In this document: one piece after another, positions 24,002 through 33,767 of the stretch
How positions within the stretch are numbered: position 1 is the stretch's first letter
Layout of the letters: every line of letters begins with the position of its first letter
Origin: ZC4RG42 sp036676355
Lineage (GTDB): Bacteria > Pseudomonadota > Gammaproteobacteria > Burkholderiales > SG8-39
Direction: 5' to 3'
NCBI GenBank assembly: GCA_036676355.1
Contig: JAKFDA010000081.1
Span: 1 to 43,353 of the forward strand
Length of the DNA stretch: 43,353 nucleotides
The notes under the pieces: model-generated
Seen by the model: the letters and a program-made list of their open reading frames with translations, nothing else
Database searches by the model: none
What the model was told of the DNA's origin: nothing
Position numbers and translations under genes: made by a program

Positions 24002-24663
24002 TCAGCGTTTGAGCGCGAGCGTCAAACCGTCACCAAGCGGCAGCATCGACAGCGTCACCCGTTGGTCGACATGGATGGCCGCGTTGAATGCTCGTAATGC
24101 GACAGTGCTCGACTCCTGATCGGCGTCGTCGGCCACGCGCCCGGACCACAGCGTATTGTCGACCGCGATGATGCCGCCCCGGCGCAGCAACTGAGGCAAC
24201 GCTCGTAGTAAGCAAGATAGTTTTCCTTGTCGGCGTCGATGAAGGCGAAGTCGAACGCCCCCGCCTCGCCGACCTCAAGCATTGCATTCAGGGTTTCGAT
24301 GGCCGGTGCGAGACGCAAGTCGATCTTGTGCGCCACGCTCGCCCGCTTCCAGTAGGTTTGCGCGATCGCGGTCCACTCGCTATTGATGTCGCAGCACACC
24401 ATGAAGCCATCGTCCGGCAGCGCCAGCGCCACAACCAGCGCGCTGTAGCCGGTGAAAGTGCCGATTTCGATGCAGCGTCGCGCGCCGAGCGCCTGTACCA
24501 GCAAGGCCATGAACTGGCCCTGCTCAGGCGAGATCTGCATGCGCGCGAGTGGATCGTTATGCGTAACCGCGCGCAACTCCGCGAGCAATGGATGCTCGCG
24601 CAGCGAATGCTGCAATAGATACTGCCGCGTGCGGTCGTCGAGGCCGAAAGTCGTATCGCTCAT
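24002..24663 (-). pseudogene. SAM-dependent O-methyltransferase family 3, frameshifted
   Basis: Caffeoyl-CoA/catechol O-methyltransferase-like gene from ATG 24663. N-terminal part in one frame: ISPEQGQFMALLVQALGARR, IEIGTFTGYSALVVALAL (SAM motif I), FDFAFIDADKENYLAYYERC. The rest, PQLLRRGGIIAVDNTLWSGR, ending LPLGDGLTLALKR, is in another frame from about 24199. One base appears missing near 24195-24202. Frame 1 would otherwise run on to 24055 as a nonsense tail. Either a real disruption or a single-base assembly error; both halves look well conserved, so the event is recent or artefactual. The start shares one base with the TAA of the small membrane gene (TAATG). Confidence 0.88.
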
Positions 24664-24848
24664 TAGTGTGCGCTCTTGCGCCGATTGCGCCGTTGCCAGA
24701 TCGGCCAAGCTTCGAGCGCCAACCAGGCCAATCCACACAGCAGACTCACCCACCACGCACCTTTCAACAGTGCGATCCCGGCGCCCGCCAGGAGCAGTAG
24801 CGCGACCAGCAGGGCGCCGAGGCGATGGCGAAAGCCGGCGCGCGGCAT
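24663..24848 (-). CDS. Small two-helix inner membrane protein
   Basis: 61 residues from ATG 24848: MPRAGFRHRLGALLVALLLL then GAWWVSLLCGLAWLALEAWP and a basic tail QRRNRRKSAH. Two transmembrane segments with short positively charged ends. It begins 4 bases after the ilvA stop and its stop overlaps the methyltransferase start, so it is likely translated as part of the ilvA unit. No family recognised. Confidence 0.65.
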   Translation of the reverse strand: MPRAGFRHRLGALLVALLLLAGAGIALLKGAWWVSLLCGLAWLALEAWPIWQRRNRRKSAH

Positions 24849-24852
24849 CGGC

Positions 24853-26379
24853 TCAGGCCAGAAACAGGCGGTATGCCGGGTTGTCGCTCTCGTCATCGTA
24901 GGGGTAACCCAAGGTGTCGAGGAACTGTTTGAATGCGCGTTTCTCCTTTGCCGGCACCTGCATGCCGACCAGCACACGACCGTAATCGGCGCCGTGGTTG
25001 CGATAGTGGAACAAGCTGATGTTCCAGTCCGCGCGCATGTTGGACAGAAAACGCATCAGCGCGCCGGGGCGTTCGGGGAATTCGAAGCGGTACAGCAGTT
25101 CGCTCACACCGTTGCCGTTGGCGCCCTGCGGCGCGTGGCCGCCGACCAGATAGCGCACATGCAGCTTGGCCATTTCATTGTCGGACAGATCCACCGGTTT
25201 GCACCCCTGCCGCTTGAGCAGGGCGATGAGCTTGTCGGTCTCGTCGCGGCTGCGCACTTCCACGCCGATGAAAACTTCGGCCGATTCATCGTCGGCGTAG
25301 CGATAGTTGAATTCGGTGATGTTGCGTTCGCCCAGCGCCGCGCACAGCGCCTTGAAACTGCCTGGCCGTTCGGGAATGGTGACGGCGAGCAGCGCCTCAC
25401 GCTGTTCGCCGACTTCGGCCCGCTCGGCAACGAAACGCAGCCTGTTGAAATTGGTGTTGGCCCCGCTGGCGATCGCGACGAGCTTCTGGTCACGAATGCC
25501 GGTCTGCGCGGCATAAACCTTGGCGCCCGCAACGGCGAGCGCGCCGGCCGGTTCGAGAATCGAGCGCGTGTCCTCGAACACGTCCTTGATCGCGGCGCAG
25601 GTCTCGTCGGTATCGACCAGCACGATTTCGTCTACATATTTGCGTGCGAGCTTGAATGTTTCCACGCCCACCTGCTTAACCGCTACACCGTCGGCGAACA
25701 GGCCGACCTGCGGCAACGCGACACGACGGCCGGTTTCGAGCGAACGCGCCATTGCGTCGGCGTCGACCGGTTCCACGCCGATGATCTTGATTTCCGGACG
25801 GAGACGCTTGATGTAGGCGGCGATCCCGGCGATCAAACCGCCGCCGCCGACCGGCACGAATACCGCGTGAATCGGATGCGTGCACTGGCGCAGGATTTCC
25901 ATGCCGATCGTGCCCTGGCCGGCGATGACGTCCGGGTCGTCATAGGGATGAACGAATGTGAGTGCACGTTTGCGGGCAAGTTTCACCGCCGCTTCGTAGG
26001 CGTCCGAATACGAATCGCCATGCAGCAGCACTTCCGCGCCGCGCGCTTCCACGGCGTCGATCTTGATGCGCGGTGTCGTGACGGGCATGACGATAACCGC
26101 TTTACAGCCCAGGGTCTGTGCCGCCAGCGCCACGCCTTGCGCATGGTTGCCGGCCGAGGCCGCGATCACGCCCTTGCGCAATTGCGCCGCGGGCAGATTG
26201 ACCATCATGTTGTACGCGCCGCGCAGCTTGAAGGAGAACACCGACTGCATGTCCTCGCGCTTGAGCATGACGCGGTTACCCAGTCGCGCCGAGAGATTCG
26301 GAGCAAGCTCGAGGGGCGTTTCCACAGCGACGTCGTACACGCGCGCCTTGAGAATGCGTTCCAGATAATTGATAGCCAT
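24853..26379 (-). CDS. ilvA: Threonine ammonia-lyase (threonine dehydratase, biosynthetic)
   Basis: 508 residues from ATG 26379. Converts threonine to 2-oxobutanoate and ammonia, the committed step of isoleucine synthesis; cytosolic PLP enzyme. Schiff-base K51 in SFKLRGAYN, substrate loop SAGNHAQG (75-82), phosphate-binding GGGGL, IASGANTN. C-terminal regulatory part has two ACT-like domains: IPERPGSFKALCAALGERNI and FPERPGALMRFLSNMRADWN, the long allosteric form inhibited by isoleucine. Length is standard. The frame continues upstream to 27150 but only as an antisense shadow of the ATPase gene. A small membrane protein and an O-methyltransferase follow in the same unit. Confidence 0.97.
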   Translation of the reverse strand: MAINYLERILKARVYDVAVETPLELAPNLSARLGNRVMLKREDMQSVFSFKLRGAYNMMVNLPAAQLRKGVIAASAGNHAQGVALAAQTLGCKAVIVMPVTTPRIKIDAVEARGAEVLLHGDSYSDAYEAAVKLARKRALTFVHPYDDPDVIAGQGTIGMEILRQCTHPIHAVFVPVGGGGLIAGIAAYIKRLRPEIKIIGVEPVDADAMARSLETGRRVALPQVGLFADGVAVKQVGVETFKLARKYVDEIVLVDTDETCAAIKDVFEDTRSILEPAGALAVAGAKVYAAQTGIRDQKLVAIASGANTNFNRLRFVAERAEVGEQREALLAVTIPERPGSFKALCAALGERNITEFNYRYADDESAEVFIGVEVRSRDETDKLIALLKRQGCKPVDLSDNEMAKLHVRYLVGGHAPQGANGNGVSELLYRFEFPERPGALMRFLSNMRADWNISLFHYRNHGADYGRVLVGMQVPAKEKRAFKQFLDTLGYPYDDESDNPAYRLFLA

Positions 26380-26553
26380 AATTTTTCTGCTTCGGAATTG
26401 CGAGGCGAGGCGCCTCGAAAGCAGGCGACCGACAACAGCGTTGTGTCCGCCCGCCAAAAGGTCACTATTCTGAGCCCGACGCGCCGGTATGACTAGCGAC
26501 CCGGTGCGCGCTTTGCTGGAGTCCGCAGTTATGGCTACGACGCAGGATATCGA

Positions 26554-28214
<1,661 letters not shown>

Positions 28215-28218
<4 letters not shown>

Positions 28219-29108
28219 CCGAACCATCGACCGGCGATTCCGTCGCCGTGAAAATCCTGCTCGCCACGGACCTCGGTGCGCGTTGTGACCGCGCGCTCGA
28301 TCGCGCCGCGCAGCTCGTGCGGCAATGGGACGCGCGGCTATACGCCGTCCATGCGCTTGAACCGCTGGGCGACGATTTCGATTCGCGGCTGGCCGATGTG
28401 CCCGCATGGCGCGGTTCGGCGACGCGCTCCAGCGATGTCGCGCAGCAACTGGCGGAGGATATCGACGACGAGCAGGTGGCGGCGACGATCATCGTCGAAG
28501 AAGGCGACGCGGGCGAAGTCGTGCTGGAGGCGGCGCAGCGGGAAAATGTGGATCTCGTCATCACGGGCGTCGCGCACGAAGAGCCCTTTGGCCGCATGGT
28601 GCTCGGCGGGACGGTCGAGCACCTCGTCCGCCGGGCGAACGCGCCGGTCCTGGTGGTCAGAAATCGCGCGCGTACGGCGTATCGCAAAATCGTCGTGGCG
28701 ACGGACTTTTCCGAGCATTCGCGCCATGCGCTGCACGTCGCGACGCGCTTCCTGCCGCATGCGCAACTCACGCTATTCCATGCGCATGATCCGGTCTATG
28801 CGGGCTGGCGAGACAGCGAATCGTCGCCGGAAGCCGGTATCGCGATTGCGCGTCGCGACTGCGAAGCCTTCCTCGCCGCGACCGGTCTGCCCGAGGCTGT
28901 GCGTACGCGCATCGATATCGCCGTGGCGTACGGCGCGCCGGAGGCCTTGCTGCACGACCATGTCGCCAAAACCCGCGCCGATCTCGCCGTACTCGGCACG
29001 CAGGGGCGCAGCGCCGTAATGAACGCGCTGCTCGGCAATACCGCGGCCCTGCTGCTGCACAGCCTGCCCTGCGACGTCATGCTGGTCCGCGCACCGACCA
29101 CGACGTAA
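28215..29108 (+). CDS. Tandem universal stress protein (two UspA domains)
   Basis: 297 residues, cytosolic. Domain 1 about 12-148: VKILLATDLGARCDRALDRA, DLVITGVAHEEPFGRMVLGG and ANAPVLVVR. Domain 2 about 155-295: YRKIVVATDFSEHSRHALHV, DLAVLGTQGRSAVMNALLGN and LPCDVMLVR. The second domain keeps the GTQGRS-type ATP-binding loop; the first has G-V-A-H in its place. It is coupled to the truncated ATPase by a 4-nt overlap and followed by a YqaA-like gene after 12 bases. Universal stress proteins often accompany P2-type ATPases and ion transporters, where they bind ATP and modulate activity. Confidence 0.92.
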
Positions 29109-29120
29109 ACGGAAAACGAT

Positions 29121-29534
29121 TTGGAAGATTTCTGGTTGGGCGAGGAGGCAAGCCTCGCCTCGCTCGCGGTAAGCGCCTTTCTGGCCGCGACGCTCGTCCC
29201 CATGAGCTCCGAGGCCGCGCTATATGGCGTGCTCAAACTGCACCCCGGCCTGCTGTGGCCGGCCATTCTCACGGCGACGCTCGGCAACACGGCCGGCGGC
29301 ATGACCACCTACCTGATCGGCCGCCTGATCGGCCATCGGCGACCGTTGCCGCGGCTCGAAACGGTGCGTCGCTGGGGGGCGCCGGCACTCATATTCGCGT
29401 GGCTGCCGTTCATCGGCGACGGCCTGGTACTCGCCGCCGGCTGGCTGAAAATAAACTGGATGGCCGCGGCGGCGTTTCAAATACTCGGCCGCTTTGCGCG
29501 CTACTGGCTGGTGGCGCAGGGCGCCTCGCTCTGA
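29121..29534 (+). CDS. YqaA/DedA-like SNARE-associated-family membrane protein
   Basis: 137 residues from a TTG start (GGAAA 6 bases before). SAFLAATLVPMSSEAALYGVL (early TM), LWPAILTATLGNTAGGMTTY, then WGAPALIFAWLPFIGDGLVLAAGWLKINW: the order and the GN-GG and P-GD motifs match the YqaA branch of the DedA/SNARE-associated family of inner-membrane proteins (possible lipid transport or proton-coupled roles). Size is that of YqaA. Its 3' end overlaps the convergent methyltransferase gene by 34 bases. Last gene of the ATPase-Usp unit. Confidence 0.85.
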   Translation: MEDFWLGEEASLASLAVSAFLAATLVPMSSEAALYGVLKLHPGLLWPAILTATLGNTAGGMTTYLIGRLIGHRRPLPRLETVRRWGAPALIFAWLPFIGDGLVLAAGWLKINWMAAAAFQILGRFARYWLVAQGASL

Positions 29535-30394
29535 TCGCCACGGAACGATGCGCTCGGCACGCGCCGAGCGGTCCACTGCCCGCACGTGCCGCTCGCCGTA
29601 TAAACCGTGCCGCGCATGCTGTCGCCATCGACCTCGCCGACATACTCGCGCTTCTCGCCGCGCGAGGCAATCACGAAACGGATGTGTGCGCCCGACAATA
29701 CCGATTTGCGCAGTTTCACCGACGTATCGCCGCACTGCGCACTGCCGGCGATGAACTGGTGGCGCTGCGCCAACGCAAGCCGTGTGTTATCGCCGCGCGT
29801 GTCCTCGGACATTTGCCACTCACCGCCCACTCTCGCCGGTACAACCCATAGATAGACGCAGCGACCCTCCTTCACCACGCGCGCGTCCGCAATCCAGTCG
29901 CGCATGCGAAATGTCTGCGAGACGATGCGCGTGCCGGGGCGCAAGGAAAGGAAGCGCGGCTGCAGCCGTTCGATCATCTGCGGCAGCAAGTACATGGTGA
30001 TGACGTCGGCAGCGCTGAAATCGGTTTCGAACAGATCGGCCTGGACGAATGTCGCCCGATCGGCGACGCCCGCTGTATGGGCCTCGTGTCGCGACAGGGC
30101 GACCAGCTCCGGGTCGTATTCCACGCCCATCGCGCGCGCGCCAAAATCCGCCGCGGCAGCGATGGCGATACGTCCGTCACCGGAGCCCAGATCGAAGACG
30201 AGGTCCTGCGCCGTCACCTTCGCCATGGTCAGCATCGGTGCGACCATCATCTGCGGCATGGGCACCCAGACGGCGTCTTTACCGGGCTGGCCGACCGACG
30301 GCCGGTAGCGTGTCGGTGACTCGATGGAGTGAATTGCCGGCCGCGGCGCAACGCGAACGGCCAAAGTCATGAACAGCGCTCTCAATCCAGCCAT
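29501..30394 (-). CDS. Class I methyltransferase, paralogue of the next gene, with short hydrophobic N-terminus
   Basis: 297 residues. RBS GGGGAGG nine bases before ATG. SAM-binding motif VFDLGSGDGRIAIAAAADFG and YDPELVALS follow the family segment PSVGQPGKDAVWVPMPQMM, then TMYLLPQM and LRPGTRIVSQTF: a DOT1-like/FAM173-like methyltransferase fold. The C-terminal ~85 residues contain EYVGEVDGDSMRGTV and WTARR, an extra beta-rich module shared with the neighbour. The N-terminus MAGLRALFMTLAVRVAPRPA is only weakly signal-like. The two genes are clearly tandem duplicates that have diverged. Substrate unknown. Confidence 0.8.
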   Translation of the reverse strand: MAGLRALFMTLAVRVAPRPAIHSIESPTRYRPSVGQPGKDAVWVPMPQMMVAPMLTMAKVTAQDLVFDLGSGDGRIAIAAAADFGARAMGVEYDPELVALSRHEAHTAGVADRATFVQADLFETDFSAADVITMYLLPQMIERLQPRFLSLRPGTRIVSQTFRMRDWIADARVVKEGRCVYLWVVPARVGGEWQMSEDTRGDNTRLALAQRHQFIAGSAQCGDTSVKLRKSVLSGAHIRFVIASRGEKREYVGEVDGDSMRGTVYTASGTCGQWTARRVPSASFRGDQSEAPCATSQ

Positions 30395-30467
30395 GCCGCG
30401 GACGCCTCCCCGTTCGCTTCTGCCTGTGCGGGCCGGATCATCGCACGAGTTCGTCCTGGAAGCGCCC

Positions 30468-31328
30468 TTAGCGCGAGCGCGTCGCCACCCATTTCCGCGG
30501 CGGGCCGTCGCCCCCGCTCACCGTGCCTTCCATGCGCTTGCCGTTCACTTCGCCGGTGAATTCGCGCGAGCCATTGCCGTCGGACTCGGGCAGGCTAAAG
30601 CGGACTTTGGTGCCGGACAGCCAAGGCTTGGCAAGATCCACCGCTTCGTCACCGCGTTTGGCTTGTCCCCAGAAGAGCTGATAGTTCTGCGTCAGCGACA
30701 GATCGATCGGCTCGCTCGCACTATCGTCGGGGAAGGACACGCGCCAATGCCCCCCGATCTTGGCCGGCACGATCCACAGATAGGCTTCGCGCCCCTCGAT
30801 CATCGCGTCGTCATCGGATTTCCAGTCGCCCAGATCGAAGGCATGCGAGACGATGCGCGTGCCGGGTTTAAGGGCGAGCAGCTTCGACCGCAATTGCAGG
30901 TTGATGCGCGGCAGCAAGTACATGGTGATGACGTCGGCCTTGCTCAGGTCGGTTTGGAAAAGATCGGCTTTGACGAACTTCACTTTGCCCGCGACACCAG
31001 CCGCCTTGGCGTTGCGCTGGGAAAGTTCAACCATTTCCGGGTTGTATTCGACACCCGTCGCACGGGCGCCGAACTCCTTCGCCGCAGCGATGGCAATTCT
31101 GCCGTCACCCGAGCCGAGGTCCATGACGTAATCCTTCGGTGTGACCTTGGCCATTTTCAACATGTGGCTGACCAGCGCCTCGGGCGTCGGCACCCACACC
31201 ACATCCTTGCCGGGCTGGCCGACCGAGGGGGTGTATTCCTCGGCGTGCTGGGCTTGCGCGTCGACGCCGGTTACGCAAGCGAGACTGACGGTGAGCGCCG
31301 TAGCGAGCGCATAAATATAGCGAACCAT
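30468..31328 (-). CDS. Class I methyltransferase with an N-terminal signal peptide
   Basis: 286 residues. RBS GAGGGAGT before ATG 31328. N-terminus MVRYIYALATALTVSLACVT then VDAQAQ is a good Sec signal peptide with AXA-like cleavage near residue 25. Mature protein: PSVGQPGKDVVWVPTP, SAM motif VMDLGSGDGRIAIAAAKEFG, YNPEMVELSQ, KADLFQTDLSKADVITMYLL, LKPGTRIVSHAF and YLWIVPAKIGGHW. C-terminal module with EFTGEVNGKRMEGTV and KWVATR. All SAM-binding elements are present, yet SAM is normally cytosolic, so export is puzzling; the signal could instead be an anchor. Closely related to the gene downstream, 73 bases away. Homologues include the FAM173/ATPSCKMT lysine methyltransferases. Confidence 0.82.
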   Translation of the reverse strand: MVRYIYALATALTVSLACVTGVDAQAQHAEEYTPSVGQPGKDVVWVPTPEALVSHMLKMAKVTPKDYVMDLGSGDGRIAIAAAKEFGARATGVEYNPEMVELSQRNAKAAGVAGKVKFVKADLFQTDLSKADVITMYLLPRINLQLRSKLLALKPGTRIVSHAFDLGDWKSDDDAMIEGREAYLWIVPAKIGGHWRVSFPDDSASEPIDLSLTQNYQLFWGQAKRGDEAVDLAKPWLSGTKVRFSLPESDGNGSREFTGEVNGKRMEGTVSGGDGPPRKWVATRSR

Positions 31329-31350
31329 GCCGGACTCCCTCGTGAGGCGG

Positions 31351-31399
31351 TTTCGCTTGGATGCGAAATGCGTGCCTTACGCTTGAGCAGGCAATGCTC
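31351..31399 (-). repeat. Two short hairpins between uvrD and the exported methyltransferase gene
   Basis: TTTCGC (31351-31356)/GCGAAA (31363-31368) and GAGCA (31385-31389)/TGCTC (31395-31399) lie in the 94-base gap. Neither has a clear U-tract; at best weak terminators for uvrD on the minus strand. Confidence 0.25.
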
Positions 31400-31422
31400 C
31401 AGTGTCCGGCGTGTGAGGGTTC

Positions 31423-33618
31423 TCAGGCCGGCGTGAGCTTGGCGTAGGCGAGCGCCAGCCACTTCATGCCCTGACGACCGAAGTTGATCTGCAGTCGCGC
31501 ATCGGTGCCCTGACCTTCGGCGCTGACCACCGTGCCCTGCCCGAATTTGGGATGGACGACGGACTGGCCGATATGGAACGGCGATTCGCTGTGTGAGGAT
31601 GTTTTCGCGCTTTGCGTCCGCGGCGCTGCGTACGCGGCGCCCCAGGCGTTTTCGCTGGTCTGACGACCGAGGCGCGGCGTGAGCCACTTCAGCAATTCCT
31701 TCGGCACTTCGTCGAAAAAGCGGCTGGCGATGTTGTAGCGCGTCTGGCCGTGCAGCAGACGCGACTGCGAGAACGACAGATAAAGCCGCTGTCGCGCCCG
31801 TGTGATCGCGACATACATCAGGCGGCGCTCTTCTTCCAGACCGTCGGTTTCGGTGACGCTCTGTTCGTGCGGAAACAGCCCTTCTTCCAGACCGGTCATG
31901 AAGACGACATGAAACTCCAAACCCTTGGCCGAATGCACGGTCATCAGCTGCAGCGCATCGGCCCCTTCGATCGCCTGGTTCTCGCCGGACTCCAGCGCGG
32001 CATGCGCCAGAAACGCGGCCAACGGATCGACCGGCGCTTCGGCCTCGCCCGGTGCGCCTTCGGACTGCGGCGCGTCGATCGCTTCCTCCTGCAGGAAGTT
32101 GGTCGCCGCGTTGATCAATTCCTGCAGGTTGTCGACGCGATCCGCGCCGTCTTTCTCAGCCTTGTAATGCGCGAGCAGACCGCTCGCATGCAGCATGTGT
32201 TCGATGACTTCCGGCAGCGGCAGACTCCTGGTGCCCTCGCGCAGCGTTTCGATCAGGCGAATGAAGGTGCCGACCGACTGCGAGGATTTGCCGGACAGAT
32301 GCGTCGCCGCCTGCCACAGACTGCAGTTATTGGCCTTGGCGGCGTCCTGCAGCGCTTCGATCGAGCGCGCACCGATGCCACGCGTGGGGAAATTCACCAC
32401 GCGCAGGAATGCACCGTCGTCGTCGGGACTGGCGAGCAGACGCAGATACGCCAGGGCGTGTTTGATTTCCTGGCGCTCGAAAAAGCGCAGACCGCCGTAG
32501 ACGCGATAGGGAATGCCGGCCGAGAAGAGGGCGTGTTCGATGATGCGCGACTGGGCGTTGGAGCGATACAGCACCGCCATCTCGCGCCGCAGCATGCCTT
32601 CGCGTGCGAGCGACTGTACTTCCTCGACGATCCAGCGCGCCTCGTAGCCGTCGGTCTGCGCTTCGTAGACGCGAATCGGCTCGCCGTGACCCGCCGAAGT
32701 CCACAACTCCTTGCCCATGCGGTTGGAGTTGTTCTTGATCAGCGCGTTGGCGGCATCGAGGATGTTGCCGTGCGAACGATAGTTCTGTTCCAGGCGGATC
32801 AGATTCTGCACGCGGAAATCGCGCTCGAAGTCGGTCATGTTGCCGACGTTGGCGCCGCGAAAACGGTAGATGGACTGGTCGTCGTCGCCGACCGCGAAAA
32901 TCGCGCTCCGCGGCCCGGCCAGCAGCTTCAGCCAGCGATATTGCAGACGGTTGGTGTCCTGGAACTCGTCCACCAGGATGTGGCGGAAGCGATTGCTGTA
33001 GTGATCGCGCAGCACTTCGTTGCGCGACAGCAGTTCGTAGGAGCGCAGCAGCAGTTCGGCGAAATCGACCACGCCTTCGCGCTGGCACTGCTCCTCGTAC
33101 ACCGAGTAGAACTCGACGTAGCGGCGCGATATTTCGTCGTAGGCCTCGACCGCATTCGGTCGATTGCCTTCTTCCTTGGCGCTGTTGATGAAACTCTGCA
33201 CCTGGCGGGGCGGAAATTTGTCCTCGTCCGCATTCATCGATCGCAGCACGCGCTTGACCATGGATTGCTGATCGCCCGAATCCATGATGGTGAACAACTG
33301 CGGCAGGCCCGCGTCGCGGTGATGCGCGCGCAGCAGGCGGTTGCACAAGCCGTGAAAGGTGCCGATCCACATGCCGCGCGTATTGATCGGCAGCATGGCC
33401 GACAGGCGCGTCAGCATTTCCTTCGCCGCCTTGTTCGTGAATGTGACCGCCAGGATGTCCTGCGGTCCGACGCTGCCGGTCTGGATCAGCCAGGCGATGC
33501 GCGTAGTCAATACCCGTGTTTTGCCGGAGCCGGCGCCGGCGAGAATCATGGCGTGCTGTGCAGGGAGCGTGACGGCGGCGAGTTGTTCGGGATTGAGATT
33601 GTCGAGCAGATTGGACAC
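31423..33618 (-). CDS. uvrD: ATP-dependent DNA helicase UvrD/Rep (superfamily 1A)
   Basis: 731 residues, cytosolic 3'-5' helicase for nucleotide-excision and mismatch repair. Walker A GAGSGKT (28-34), motif Ia TFTNKAA, motif II VDEFQDTN, motif III VGDDDQSIYRFRGA, motif IV NYRSHGNIL, motif V TVHSAKGLEFHVVFM, motif VI VAITRARQRLYL. C-terminal 60 residues end with the UvrD-type VVHPKFGQGTVVSAEGQG region, which binds RNA polymerase in E. coli UvrD, supporting UvrD over Rep. Length typical. Transcribed divergently from leuS. Confidence 0.95.
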   Translation of the reverse strand: MSNLLDNLNPEQLAAVTLPAQHAMILAGAGSGKTRVLTTRIAWLIQTGSVGPQDILAVTFTNKAAKEMLTRLSAMLPINTRGMWIGTFHGLCNRLLRAHHRDAGLPQLFTIMDSGDQQSMVKRVLRSMNADEDKFPPRQVQSFINSAKEEGNRPNAVEAYDEISRRYVEFYSVYEEQCQREGVVDFAELLLRSYELLSRNEVLRDHYSNRFRHILVDEFQDTNRLQYRWLKLLAGPRSAIFAVGDDDQSIYRFRGANVGNMTDFERDFRVQNLIRLEQNYRSHGNILDAANALIKNNSNRMGKELWTSAGHGEPIRVYEAQTDGYEARWIVEEVQSLAREGMLRREMAVLYRSNAQSRIIEHALFSAGIPYRVYGGLRFFERQEIKHALAYLRLLASPDDDGAFLRVVNFPTRGIGARSIEALQDAAKANNCSLWQAATHLSGKSSQSVGTFIRLIETLREGTRSLPLPEVIEHMLHASGLLAHYKAEKDGADRVDNLQELINAATNFLQEEAIDAPQSEGAPGEAEAPVDPLAAFLAHAALESGENQAIEGADALQLMTVHSAKGLEFHVVFMTGLEEGLFPHEQSVTETDGLEEERRLMYVAITRARQRLYLSFSQSRLLHGQTRYNIASRFFDEVPKELLKWLTPRLGRQTSENAWGAAYAAPRTQSAKTSSHSESPFHIGQSVVHPKFGQGTVVSAEGQGTDARLQINFGRQGMKWLALAYAKLTPA

Positions 33619-33733
33619 AGCGAGGCGGGTGCAGCGGGAAAGACGCGAGTTTAACAGCCGCTCATGCTCTCGCGACGCTCGCCTCGCGAATCCGCGCTGA
33701 TCGCCACAATAGAGGAAGCGCTGGCGCGACGGC

Positions 33734-33739
33734 TATAAT
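33734..33739 (+). promoter_or_regulatory. Probable -10 box for leuS
   Basis: A perfect TATAAT 28 bases before the leuS ATG. At 17-bp spacing the -35 position reads AGAGGA, far from TTGACA, so the promoter either is weak at -35 or needs help. It is the only consensus -10 seen in the uvrD/leuS gap. Confidence 0.5.
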
Positions 33740-33767
33740 TCGAAGCTTACTTTCAGAGCCCGCCCCC

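Noticed and set aside
26406..26417. CGAGGCGCCTCG palindrome in the ilvA/ATPase gap
   Set aside because: A short GC-only palindrome is expected by chance in this composition and has no matching partner or known consensus.
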